From: Streptomyces resistomycificus | GTDB taxonomy: Bacteria; Actinomycetota; Actinomycetes; Streptomycetales; Streptomycetaceae | DNA: 64,000 nucleotides | Direction of reading: 5' to 3' | Assembly (NCBI RefSeq): GCF_001514265.1 | Contig: NZ_KQ948997.1 | Span: 186,001 to 250,000, forward strand | Shown: piece by piece, positions 56,956 through 64,000 of the stretch | Layout: each line of letters opens with the position of its first letter | How positions within the stretch are numbered: position 1 is the stretch's first letter | Position numbers and translations under genes: made by a program | The notes under the pieces: generated by a model | Told to the model about the DNA's origin: nothing | Database searches by the model: none | The model's input: only the letters and a program-made list of their open reading frames with translations

Positions 56956-58252
56956 CCGGCTGCGCCGACGCCTCGGGCCGCGCTGGTCGTGTCTCCGGCA
57001 GCATGGCGAAGCATCCCAGGCTGAGCAGCGCGATCCCCGTCAGGTACGCGCCCACACCCCACGGCACCCGACCGCCCTGTTCGACGAGCGCGGTCGCCAC
57101 GATGGGCGTGAGCGCGCCACCGACGACCCCGCCGAGGTTGTAGCCGACCGCGGCACCGGTACAGCGCACCCGGGGCTCGTACAGCTCCGGCAGATAGGCG
57201 GCGATCACGGCGAACATGGTGATGAACGCCAGCATCGCCCCCAGGAAGCCGAGGAACATCAGCAACGGCTCTCCCGTCGAGAGGAGCGCGACCATCGGGA
57301 ACATCCACACGGCGGCGGCCGCGCACCCGGCCAGGCACAGCGGCCGCCGTCCGTAACGGTCGCCGAGCAGCGCCGCCACCGGTGCCAGCGAGCCCTTCAC
57401 CAGCACCGCGGCCATGATGCAGGTCAGCATGACGCTGCGGCTCACACCGAGCCGTTCGGTGGCGTACGCGAGGGACCATGTCGTCACGGCGTAGAAGATC
57501 GCGTAGCCGACCGCGAGAGCCCCCGCGGTGAGCAGCACCAGCCGCCAGTGGTGGCGTGCCACCTCGGCGAGCGGCACGCGCGCGTGGTCGTCGATCTCGA
57601 GGAAGCCGGGGCTCTCGACGAGCGACGAACGCAGCCACAGCCCGACCACGGCGAGCACCCCCGCCGCCCAGAACGGCACCCGCCAGCCCCACTGCGCGAA
57701 CTGCGCCTCGGTCAGCGTCGCCGACAGGGCGAGCACCACGCCGTTGGCGAGCAGGAAGCCCACCGCGGGCCCGATCTGCGGGAAGCTCGACCACAGGCCA
57801 CGTCGTTCGGCGGGCGCGTGCTCCGCGGTCAGCAGCACGGCACCGCCCCACTCCCCGCCGAGCCCGAGCCCCTGCAGAAAGCGCAGCACCAGGAGCAGCA
57901 GGGGCGCGGCGACGCCGATCGTCTCGTACGTCGGTACGCAGCCGACCGCCACGGTGGAGGCGCCGGTCAGCAGCAGTGAGGCGACCATGACCGGCCGGCG
58001 CCCGTGGCGGTCCCCGATGTGCCCGAACAGCACCGATCCCAGCGGTCGCGCGACGAACCCCACGCCGAACGTGCCGAAGGCCGCGAGCGTCCCGGCCACC
58101 GGTGAGAACGTCGGGAAGAAGAGGGGCCCCAGGATCAGGGCCGCCGCGGTCCCGTAGACGAAGAAGTCGTAGAACTCGATGGCCGTCCCGGCGAGCGAGG
58201 CGGCCGCGAGCCGCGGCATGGAGGGCGCCCTTACGGTGCGTACGTCGTGCAT
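56945..58252 (-). CDS. MFS transporter, metabolite:H+ symporter family
   Basis: A 435-residue twelve-helix MFS protein of the MHS (ShiA/ProP-like) group: ASLAGTAIEFYDFFVYGTAA in helix 1, FGHIGDRHGRRPVMVASLLL (motif A), LQGLGLGGEWGGAVLLTAEH and LGDRYGRRPL in the second half. Typical cargo is shikimate, citrate or other carboxylates. No local gene tells which. A basic N-terminus (MHDVRTVRAPSMPRL) precedes helix 1; the ATG at 58252 has no strong site. Confidence 0.9.
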   Translation of the reverse strand: MHDVRTVRAPSMPRLAAASLAGTAIEFYDFFVYGTAAALILGPLFFPTFSPVAGTLAAFGTFGVGFVARPLGSVLFGHIGDRHGRRPVMVASLLLTGASTVAVGCVPTYETIGVAAPLLLLVLRFLQGLGLGGEWGGAVLLTAEHAPAERRGLWSSFPQIGPAVGFLLANGVVLALSATLTEAQFAQWGWRVPFWAAGVLAVVGLWLRSSLVESPGFLEIDDHARVPLAEVARHHWRLVLLTAGALAVGYAIFYAVTTWSLAYATERLGVSRSVMLTCIMAAVLVKGSLAPVAALLGDRYGRRPLCLAGCAAAAVWMFPMVALLSTGEPLLMFLGFLGAMLAFITMFAVIAAYLPELYEPRVRCTGAAVGYNLGGVVGGALTPIVATALVEQGGRVPWGVGAYLTGIALLSLGCFAMLPETRPARPEASAQPAMD

Positions 58253-58312
58253 GCCGCGTCAACTACCCACAGTGATCGCGGGTTACGGGGGCGCGTGGGG
58301 TCGCGGCCCGCG

Positions 58313-59359
58313 TCAGTAGGTGACGGTGATGCGCCGGGCGGGACCGTCGACGCGGACGAGGCCGCCGTACGGGATGACGAGTTGCGGATCGGTGTGGCCG
58401 AAGTCGACGTCGAAGACGATCGGGAGGTCGGGGGCGTACGCCCGCATGGCGCGCAGCACGGCCTCGCGCTGCTCTGTCGCGTAACGAGCGGCGTCCTGCA
58501 GGCTGTTGGGGTGCTCAAGGGACCAGGTCCTCGCACGGCCCATCAGCAGTGCGGAGAAGCGCTGGAGCAGGCCGCGCTCGCCCATGTTGCGCAGTGTGGA
58601 GAAGACCTCCGTGGCACTCAGCAGGTCCTCGGAGGTCTCGAGCAGGAGCACTCCGCCGTCGTACTCGGTCAGGTCGTGCGCCACCTCGCGGTCGGCCATC
58701 AGCAGCCAGCCGAGGATCTCCAGGCAGCCACCCCAACTACGGCCCTCGACCACCCGGTCGGGGTTGACCCACGTCCATCCGGTGCCCGGCCGGGTCTCCG
58801 GCTCCGCGTCGAAGGTCGCGGGGTCGGCCCAGTCGCCGTTGACGTCGTTCCAGTGCTCGGCGGGCTGCAACTCGTACGCGCCCGAGGTGAACAGCGCGGC
58901 GCGCAGGGACTCGGCGGTCTGCGGATGCATGGCACCGGGGCGGCCCAGCTCGCACATCACTGACGCACCGTGGTAGCCGACGATGCCGGCGTTGCGCAGG
59001 AAGGCCAGCAGGTTCGTGTTGTCACTCATCCCGAAGAAGGGCTTCGGGTTCGCGGCGATCAACTCCCGGTCCAGCAGCGGCAGAACGGTGATCTGGTCGT
59101 CGCCGCCGATCGACGCGATGACCGCCCTGACGTCCGGGTCGGCGAAGGCGGCGTGGATGTCGTCGGCCCGTTCCTGCGGTGTGGAGCCCATTTTGCGCGT
59201 CGCCGGGTACTCGACCGGTTCGAGGCCGAACTCCTTGCGCAGCCGCTCCAGGCCCAGCTCGTAGGGGCGCGGGAAGAGTCCGGGCAGTCCGGCCCCGGGC
59301 GAGATCACGGCTATCCGGTCGCCGGGTGAGGGCTTGGGCGGGTACGAGATCGTCGTCAT
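58313..59359 (-). CDS. S66 family peptidase (LD-carboxypeptidase-like)
   Basis: A 348-residue serine peptidase-fold protein: KPSPGDRIAVISPGAG, RADDIHAAFADPDVRAVIASIGGDDQ, FFGMSDNTNLLAFL (nucleophile Ser region), GRSWGGCLEIL with the Glu, and VDFGHTDPQLVIPYGG (His). This longer subgroup resembles MccF-type self-immunity proteins as much as LdcA muramoyl peptidases. TACCCT ends 6 bases before the ATG at 59359, so leaderless translation is likely. Confidence 0.9.
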   Translation of the reverse strand: MTTISYPPKPSPGDRIAVISPGAGLPGLFPRPYELGLERLRKEFGLEPVEYPATRKMGSTPQERADDIHAAFADPDVRAVIASIGGDDQITVLPLLDRELIAANPKPFFGMSDNTNLLAFLRNAGIVGYHGASVMCELGRPGAMHPQTAESLRAALFTSGAYELQPAEHWNDVNGDWADPATFDAEPETRPGTGWTWVNPDRVVEGRSWGGCLEILGWLLMADREVAHDLTEYDGGVLLLETSEDLLSATEVFSTLRNMGERGLLQRFSALLMGRARTWSLEHPNSLQDAARYATEQREAVLRAMRAYAPDLPIVFDVDFGHTDPQLVIPYGGLVRVDGPARRITVTY

Positions 59360-59461
59360 GCGGGGAGGGTACGGGCCGTGGGTCCGGCCGTGCACCGTGA
59401 TAAACCGGGTCCGAGCAGCGGTCCTCGACGGATCGCCTACCTTGAACGGACCGGAGGAACC

Positions 59462-59935
59462 GTGCCCCGCACCCTGGCCAACGCCCCGATCATGATCCTC
59501 AACGGCCCCAACCTGAACCTGCTCGGTCAGCGCCAGCCGGAGATCTACGGCTCCGACACCCTCGCCGACGTCGAGGCCCTGTGCGCCAAGGCGGCGGCCT
59601 CGCACGGCGGCACGGTGGACTTCCGCCAGTCCAACCACGAGGGCGAGCTGGTCGACTGGATCCACGAGGCGCGGCTGAACCACTCGGGGATCGTGATCAA
59701 CCCCGGCGCCTACTCGCACACCTCCGTGGCGATCCTGGACGCGCTCAACACCTGTGACGGCCTGCCGGTGTTGGAGGTCCACATCTCCAACATCCACCAA
59801 CGTGAGTCGTTCCGTCACCACTCGTACGTCTCCCTGCGCGCCGACGGTGTCATCGCGGGGTGCGGAGTGCAGGGGTACGTGTTCGGAGTGGAGCGCGTCG
59901 CAGCGCTGGTGGGGGCGGGGAAGGCCGACGCGTAA
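59462..59935 (+). CDS. aroQ: Type II 3-dehydroquinate dehydratase
   Basis: A 157-residue dehydroquinase of the shikimate pathway, active as a dodecamer. Motifs: ILNGPNLNLLGQRQPEIYG (catalytic Arg and Tyr loop), RQSNHEGELVDWIHEA, INPGAYSHTSVAILDAL, EVHISNIHQRESFRHHS (catalytic His) and GVQGYVFGVERV. The GTG at 59462 follows a ggaggaacc site. It stands alone, away from other aro genes. Confidence 0.96.
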   Translation: MPRTLANAPIMILNGPNLNLLGQRQPEIYGSDTLADVEALCAKAAASHGGTVDFRQSNHEGELVDWIHEARLNHSGIVINPGAYSHTSVAILDALNTCDGLPVLEVHISNIHQRESFRHHSYVSLRADGVIAGCGVQGYVFGVERVAALVGAGKADA

Positions 59936-59982
59936 GCGTTTACGATCCCCTCGGGGAGGCTTTCCCGTGAGCTGGTGAGCTC

Positions 59983-60735
59983 CTAGAGCCGCCCCGCCTC
60001 CACGATCCGCCGCAGGAAGCGCTGGGTGCGCTCCTGCTGCGGATCACCGAAGACCTGCTCGGCGCTGCCGCGCTCCAGCACCACGCCACCGTCCAGAAAG
60101 CACACCTGGTCGGCGACCTCGCGGGCGAAGCCCATCTCGTGCGTGGCCAGGACCATGGTCATCCCGTCGTCCTTGAGGTCGCGGACGACGGTGAGGACCT
60201 CGCCCACGAGCTCCGGGTCCAGGGCGGCGGTGATCTCGTCGAGGAGTAGCAGCCGGGGACGTACGGCCAGGGCGCGCACGATGGCGACCCGCTGTTGCTG
60301 TCCGCCGCTCAGCCGGTCCGGGTACTCGCCCGCCCTCCCACCGAGACCCAGCCGCTCCAGCAGCTCACGCGCGCGTGCCTCGGCCTCGGCACGGGCCACG
60401 CCGTGCACCCGGCGCGGAGCCAGGGTGATGTTCTCGAGGACCGTCATGTGCGGGAACAGGTTGTAGGCCTGGAAGACCACGCCGATGCGGCGCCGTACCG
60501 CGTCCTGGTCGACCCGAGGGTCGGTGATCTCCTCGTCGTCCAGCCAGATGGCTCCGTCGTCGATGTCCTCCAGGAGGTTCGCGCACCGCAGCAGCGTGGA
60601 CTTGCCGGAGCCGGAGGCACCGATCAGCGCGGTCACCGTGTGCGGGGCGACCTCCAGATCGACGTCCCGCAGCACGACCGAGCCGCCGAAGGTCTTGCGG
60701 ACCGATTCCATGCGCAGCACGGGCTCGTCGCTCAT
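59983..60735 (-). CDS. Polar amino-acid ABC transporter ATP-binding protein
   Basis: A 250-residue GlnQ/HisP-type ATPase: Walker A GASGSGKST, Q-loop VFQAYNLFPHMTVLENI, signature LSGGQQQRVAIVRAL, Walker B LLLLDEI and H-loop ATHEMGFA. Walker B is followed by Ile instead of the usual Pro. Its ATG overlaps the permease stop (ATGA), with ggagg just upstream, so it is coupled to the permease. Confidence 0.95.
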   Translation of the reverse strand: MSDEPVLRMESVRKTFGGSVVLRDVDLEVAPHTVTALIGASGSGKSTLLRCANLLEDIDDGAIWLDDEEITDPRVDQDAVRRRIGVVFQAYNLFPHMTVLENITLAPRRVHGVARAEAEARARELLERLGLGGRAGEYPDRLSGGQQQRVAIVRALAVRPRLLLLDEITAALDPELVGEVLTVVRDLKDDGMTMVLATHEMGFAREVADQVCFLDGGVVLERGSAEQVFGDPQQERTQRFLRRIVEAGRL

Positions 60736-61670
60736 AGGGATCCTCCCTGGGCCCGTTTGCGGTCCATCCGGGCCGTCACCCAGTCCGTGAACCGTGTCAT
60801 GGGGATGGTCAGCGCCACGAAGACCAGCCCCGCGACGATGTACGGCGTGTAGTTGAGGCTGCGACCGACGATGATGTCGGCGGCGCGTACGGCGTCGATC
60901 GCGCCGCCGATGGACACCAGGCCGGTGTCTTTCTGGAGGGACACCAGGTCGTTCAGCAGGGGAGGTACCTGGCGGCGCACGGCCTGGGGGAGGACGACGT
61001 ACCGCAGCGCCTGGCGGTTGTTGAGACCGAGCGAGCGGGCCGCGGCGCGCTGCGAGGGGTGGACGGACTCGATGCCGGCGCGGAACACCTCGGCGACGTA
61101 CGCCGAGTACGTCAGCGTCAGAGCCGTACCGCCCAGCAGCACCGGGTCGACGGTCACCCCCTGCAGCCGCAGGGCGGGGACACCGAGGACCACGATCATC
61201 AGGTTGATGATGAGCGGCAGGCCCCGAAAGAAGTCGGTGTACGCGGCGGCCAGCACCCGCAGCGGGAAGAACACCGGGCCCCGCAGGGTGCGGGCGACGG
61301 CTATGAGCATCCCCAGGACCAGCACGGCGGCGCCGCAGACCAGCAGCAGCCGGACGTTGAGCCACAGCCCTTCGAGGACCTTGGGCAAGGCCTCGCGCGC
61401 GTACTGGCCGCTGAAGAACGTCTCCTTGGTGCGCGGCCAGCCGGGAGCGTTGACGACGACCAGGTACAGGACGACTCCCGTGACCAGGGTGGAGAGCGCG
61501 GCGATCGCGGTGGCCCGGCGGGAGCGGGCTCGCTCGTAGGCCTCACGGTCGATCCGCCGCCGAGAGGGGACGTACGCCTCCGCCTCGCCTCCCGGACCGG
61601 CGTCCCCGTGGCCCCCGTCGCCCTTGTCGTCCGCCCCCTCCCGGCCGGACTCGTCCTTCGTGAGCGTCAC
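60732..61670 (-). CDS. Polar amino-acid ABC transporter permease
   Basis: A 312-residue permease of the HisMQ/GlnP family. A 55-residue charged N-terminus (Asp/Gly/Glu-rich) precedes about five to six helices; the EAA loop reads AARSLGLNNRQALRYVVLPQAVR. A single permease gene implies a homodimer. The GTG start overlaps the stop of the binding-protein gene (GTGA). Confidence 0.93.
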   Translation of the reverse strand: MTLTKDESGREGADDKGDGGHGDAGPGGEAEAYVPSRRRIDREAYERARSRRATAIAALSTLVTGVVLYLVVVNAPGWPRTKETFFSGQYAREALPKVLEGLWLNVRLLLVCGAAVLVLGMLIAVARTLRGPVFFPLRVLAAAYTDFFRGLPLIINLMIVVLGVPALRLQGVTVDPVLLGGTALTLTYSAYVAEVFRAGIESVHPSQRAAARSLGLNNRQALRYVVLPQAVRRQVPPLLNDLVSLQKDTGLVSIGGAIDAVRAADIIVGRSLNYTPYIVAGLVFVALTIPMTRFTDWVTARMDRKRAQGGSL

Positions 61671-62551
61671 TTGAGCACCGGGGCGTCGACCGCGTCGGAC
61701 AGCCACTTCTGCTCGAGCTTCGCCAGGGTGCCGTTCTCCCGGAGGGTGTCGACGGCGGCCGTCACGCACGAGGTGAGCGCGCTGCCCTTGTCGAGCACGA
61801 GCCCGAACTGCTCCGGCGTACCGCCCTGGTTCTCGAACTGCCCGACGATCCTCGCGTCCGTCACCTCGGCCGCGGTGATGTAGAAGGCGGTCGGCAGGTC
61901 CACGACGACGGCGTCGACCTGGCCGTTCTTCAGCGCGGACTTGGCCTGGTCGTTCTTGGCATAGGCGGCGACCTGCTGCGTCGGCTTCACCACGTCCTCG
62001 ATGTAGTCGAGGCTGGTCGTGCCGACCTGGGCGCCCAGCTTGAGGCCCTTCAGGTCCGCGAGAGTCGTCGCCTTCGCCGCCTTGCTGTCCTTGAGGGCGA
62101 TGACGGCCTGGCGCACGTCGTAGTAGCCGGACGAGAAGTCCACGGCCTTCTTGCGCTCGGTGCTGATCGACACCTGGTTGATGTCGAAGTCGAACGTCTT
62201 CTCACCGGGCGCGAAGGCCTTGTTGAAGGGGACGCTCTGCCAGACGACGGCGCTCTTCGCGTAGCCGAGTTCCTTCGCCACGGCGTAGGCGACGGCGGAC
62301 TCGAAGCCCTCGCCGTTCGCGGGCTTGTCGTCCTTGAACCACGGTTCGTAGGCGGGGGTGTCGGTGGCGATGGTGAGCTTGCCGGAGGTCTCGGTGGCCA
62401 ACTTGCCCTGGGCACAGGTGGCCCCGGCCGATCCCGAAGGCTTGTCGCCGGCCGTCTCCTCCGGCTGCGGAGCGCAGCCGACAGCGGTGGCGAGCAGGGC
62501 TGTGGTCGCGGCGGCGACGGCGCGGCGCAGCGCGCGCGAGGCAGGGTGCAT
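61667..62551 (-). CDS. Amino-acid ABC transporter substrate-binding lipoprotein
   Basis: A 294-residue lipoprotein: signal peptide with lipobox TAVGC (Cys26), then a type II periplasmic-binding fold (SBP_bac_3): LTIATDTPAYEPWFKDD, GFESAVAYAVAKELG, KTFDFDINQVSISTERKKAVDFS and GQVDAVVVDLPTAFY. It captures the amino acid for the permease and ATPase downstream, all translationally coupled. The exact amino acid cannot be read from sequence. The ATG at 62551 has no clear Shine-Dalgarno. Confidence 0.94.
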   Translation of the reverse strand: MHPASRALRRAVAAATTALLATAVGCAPQPEETAGDKPSGSAGATCAQGKLATETSGKLTIATDTPAYEPWFKDDKPANGEGFESAVAYAVAKELGYAKSAVVWQSVPFNKAFAPGEKTFDFDINQVSISTERKKAVDFSSGYYDVRQAVIALKDSKAAKATTLADLKGLKLGAQVGTTSLDYIEDVVKPTQQVAAYAKNDQAKSALKNGQVDAVVVDLPTAFYITAAEVTDARIVGQFENQGGTPEQFGLVLDKGSALTSCVTAAVDTLRENGTLAKLEQKWLSDAVDAPVLK

Positions 62552-62875
62552 GGCGGGAGAGTGACAGTCCGTCGCCTCGTTTGTCGAGGTCACGGCGGGA
62601 TCTGCTCGCATAGTGGGAGCGGGTGTTGCAATCTCGTGAACTCGCCCGCACAACGCGCCGAGGCCGCCGGTCGAGGGCGGGGATCGGTAGACCGGCGGCC
62701 CTTACCGCGCAGGAGCCGTCATCCTGTGCGGGGCTCCCACCAGTTGACCGCGCAACAACCTGCGCGGGGAGCGCGCGCGTGGCACCGGCGTGTGTGAAGC
62801 GTTCACACGGGGCGCGTGCGCGGTGCAGCCGCGGAGCGCGAACTCACCGCTTCGCGCCCGCCGAGTGCGCGGGCG
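62552..62875. other. Gene-less stretch before the integration site
   Basis: About 320 bases between the lipoprotein start and the metallo-beta-lactamase fragment. It should hold the promoter of the ABC operon (minus strand), but I found no convincing -35/-10 pair. No RNA gene or repeat is apparent. Confidence 0.5.
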
Positions 62876-63058
62876 TCACCACCCCCGCGCACGCCACTCC
62901 GGCAGGTGCGGCCGCTCGGCGCCCAGGCTCGTGTCGTCGCCGTGTCCGGGATACACCCAGGTCTCGTCCGGCAGGGCGTCGAAGATCTTGGTCTCGACGT
63001 CGTGGATCAGACTGGCGAACGCCTTCGGATCCTTACGGGTATTGCCCACACCGCCAGG
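62876..63058 (-). pseudogene. 3' end of a metallo-beta-lactamase-fold hydrolase, cut by an integrated element
   Basis: Sixty-one codons encode the C-terminal part FPGGVGNTRKDPKAFASL, FDALPDETWVYPGHGDDTSL and HLPEWRARGW, ending in TGA. The metal ligand His in YPGHGDD is the last one of the fold. Upstream, just past the FPGG codons, the frame runs into a TAG (63067-63065) and integrase-side DNA, and no start exists. In intact genomes this is a complete MBL-fold hydrolase (glyoxalase II-like). The rest of the gene should lie at the far end of the element, outside the window. Confidence 0.85.
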
Positions 63059-63070
63059 GAACTCCTAGGG
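63035..63070. other. Attachment-site junction (attL or attR)
   Basis: Chromosomal hydrolase sequence (acgggtattgcccacaccgc, continuing to 63058) changes to non-homologous DNA by about 63061-63066, 15-20 bases before the integrase start. Serine integrases leave hybrid sites of about 40-50 bp with a 2-3-bp core; the core must lie here but cannot be fixed from one end. Confidence 0.65.
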
Positions 63071-63079
63071 TTTTCTACC

Positions 63080-64000
63080 GTGAACACTAAGACGCTCCCG
63101 CGCCGTACCCTCGTCTTCTTGTACGCGCGGATCTCCGAGGACCCCCGCGACCGCCGACGGGGCGTCAACCGGCAGATGAGCGACCTGCGCACGTTCTCCG
63201 AGGAGAACGGCTGGGAGGTTGGCGGCGAGTACATCGAGAACGACGTCTCCGCCCACTCGGGCGAGGAACGCCCCGAGTACGACCGGCTGATGGCCGACGC
63301 CATCGAGGCCGCCCGCGAACCCGGTGTCCGGGTCATCGTCGCGGGCTACCACCCGTCGCGCGTGTGGCGGCGCCGTGTTGAGCGCGCACAGGCGATCGAG
63401 GACTTGCGGCACGCGGGGTGCTGGGTCGCGTTCGAGTCGGGCGGCCTGTTCAACATGGCGAAGGCGTCGGACCGGTCGCAGCTCGCCAACCTCGGCGAGT
63501 CCGACACCGCCGAGTCCGAGGTGAAGAGTGAGCGGGTGGCTCGGGCCGCCCTGGAGCGCGCCCAGGAGGGCCGGGCGAACGGCGCCGTGGCGTACGGGTG
63601 GCGGCGTCAGTACGTGTACGACACGCGAGGCCAGGTGAGCGGATTCCATGACGTCGAGGACCCGGTACAGGCCGGCATTGTCCGGGAGATCGTCACCCGC
63701 CTGCTGGCTGGCGGCAGTCTCATCGGCATCACGGCTGACCTGAACGAGCGTGGTGTGCCATCGCCCGGTGCCGGGATGCAGCTCAAGCGGCGGGCGGTCG
63801 GGCAGAACGAGAACGGGTCGCTGTGGAACAAGACCAGCGTGAAGAAGCTCGCGCTGCGGCCGGCGAACGTGGCGCTCCGCGTGCATCAAGGCGTGGAGTA
63901 CAAGGCAGCATGGCCGGCGCTCATCACGGACGAGCAGTACGCACAGCTGCGGAACCTGTTCGCGGAACGGGCCGTGGTGCGGGAACTGCCGGGGGCGCGG
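63080..64000 (+). CDS. Large serine recombinase (phage/ICE integrase), N-terminal part
   Basis: The first 307 codons of a large serine integrase; the gene runs off the window. The resolvase-like catalytic domain (about 12-160) has FLYARISEDPRDRRRGVNRQ with the nucleophile Ser19, the VIVAGYHPSRVWRR arginine region, and SERVARAALERAQEGRANGAVAYGW, the helix that leads to the recombinase domain (about 185 on, DLNERGVPSPG...WNKTSVKKLAL). No strong ribosome binding site is visible before the GTG. The integrase beginning right beside the att junction is the usual layout of actinophage and actinobacterial integrative elements. Confidence 0.93.
   Translation, partial: MNTKTLPRRTLVFLYARISEDPRDRRRGVNRQMSDLRTFSEENGWEVGGEYIENDVSAHSGEERPEYDRLMADAIEAAREPGVRVIVAGYHPSRVWRRRVERAQAIEDLRHAGCWVAFESGGLFNMAKASDRSQLANLGESDTAESEVKSERVARAALERAQEGRANGAVAYGWRRQYVYDTRGQVSGFHDVEDPVQAGIVREIVTRLLAGGSLIGITADLNERGVPSPGAGMQLKRRAVGQNENGSLWNKTSVKKLALRPANVALRVHQGVEYKAAWPALITDEQYAQLRNLFAERAVVRELPGAR

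Overview
The window is very GC-rich chromosomal DNA from an actinobacterium, almost certainly a Streptomyces. The evidence is the strong third-position GC bias, frequent GTG starts, many leaderless genes, Streptomyces-restricted families (DUF397 with a DUF5753 regulator, MHYT, several TerD proteins) and a gene order that, from memory, matches the S. coelicolor core region from polA to aroQ (about SCO2003 down to SCO1961). No database search was possible, so all family calls come from reading the translations.

Layout. 1-8.3 kb: start of an FdhF/YdeP-type oxidoreductase, DNA polymerase I, a DUF4184 membrane protein, a secreted lytic transglycosylase with a repetitive tail, and a DUF3068/PorA-like protein. 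8.3-20.3 kb: HrpB helicase, a methyltransferase with an apparent ATC start, ribosomal protein S1, a PAC2 protein, CoaE, a TPR protein, an acyltransferase, a second methyltransferase, DoxX, an S4 RNA-binding protein and a family 5 uracil-DNA glycosylase. 20.3-23.4 kb: a GntR/FCD regulator with a perfect 16-bp operator facing an NCS1 transporter and an Asp/Glu/hydantoin racemase-like enzyme, probably a small nitrogen-compound scavenging unit. 23.5-34.4 kb: GNAT, Rid, nucleotidyltransferase, FUSC and ABC exporter genes and a WhiJ-type cluster (HATPase, XRE/DUF5753, DUF397). 34.6-46.2 kb: MocR regulator facing an AhpD-like gene, a lone GltD paralogue, DUF2293, a degenerate uridine-kinase-like protein, CBS and CorA proteins, and a pseudouridine catabolism pair. 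46.3-55.8 kb: ogt, GlpQ2-type phosphodiesterase, MHYT, uvrB, two TerD proteins and a TerC protein behind a yybP-ykoY Mn2+ riboswitch. 55.8-62.6 kb: Ca2+/H+ antiporter, MHS transporter, S66 peptidase, AroQ and a polar amino-acid ABC operon. 62.9-64 kb: the cut 3' end of a metallo-beta-lactamase-fold gene abutting the start of a large serine integrase, so an integrated element begins here and runs off the window.

The most striking pattern is a shared promoter in front of polA, coaE, ogt, uvrB and the terD operon: HTGTCRGTG, exactly 8 bases, a -10 hexamer, then exactly 7 bases to the start codon or the predicted transcript start. This is the RecA-independent (RecA-NDp, PafBC-type) DNA-damage promoter known from mycobacteria. 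It links excision repair, gap filling, alkyl-base repair, CoA synthesis and a Ter stress module in one predicted regulon. A possible sixth copy lies upstream of an uncharacterised protein that reads in frame into a Rid protein.

Other points: a complete translational expression platform behind the Mn2+ riboswitch, a non-canonical ATC start, a TerD protein fused to an FtsK-like domain without a Walker A motif, and many short tandem repeats confined to intergenic or low-complexity coding DNA. No tRNA, rRNA, CRISPR array or insertion sequence was seen.
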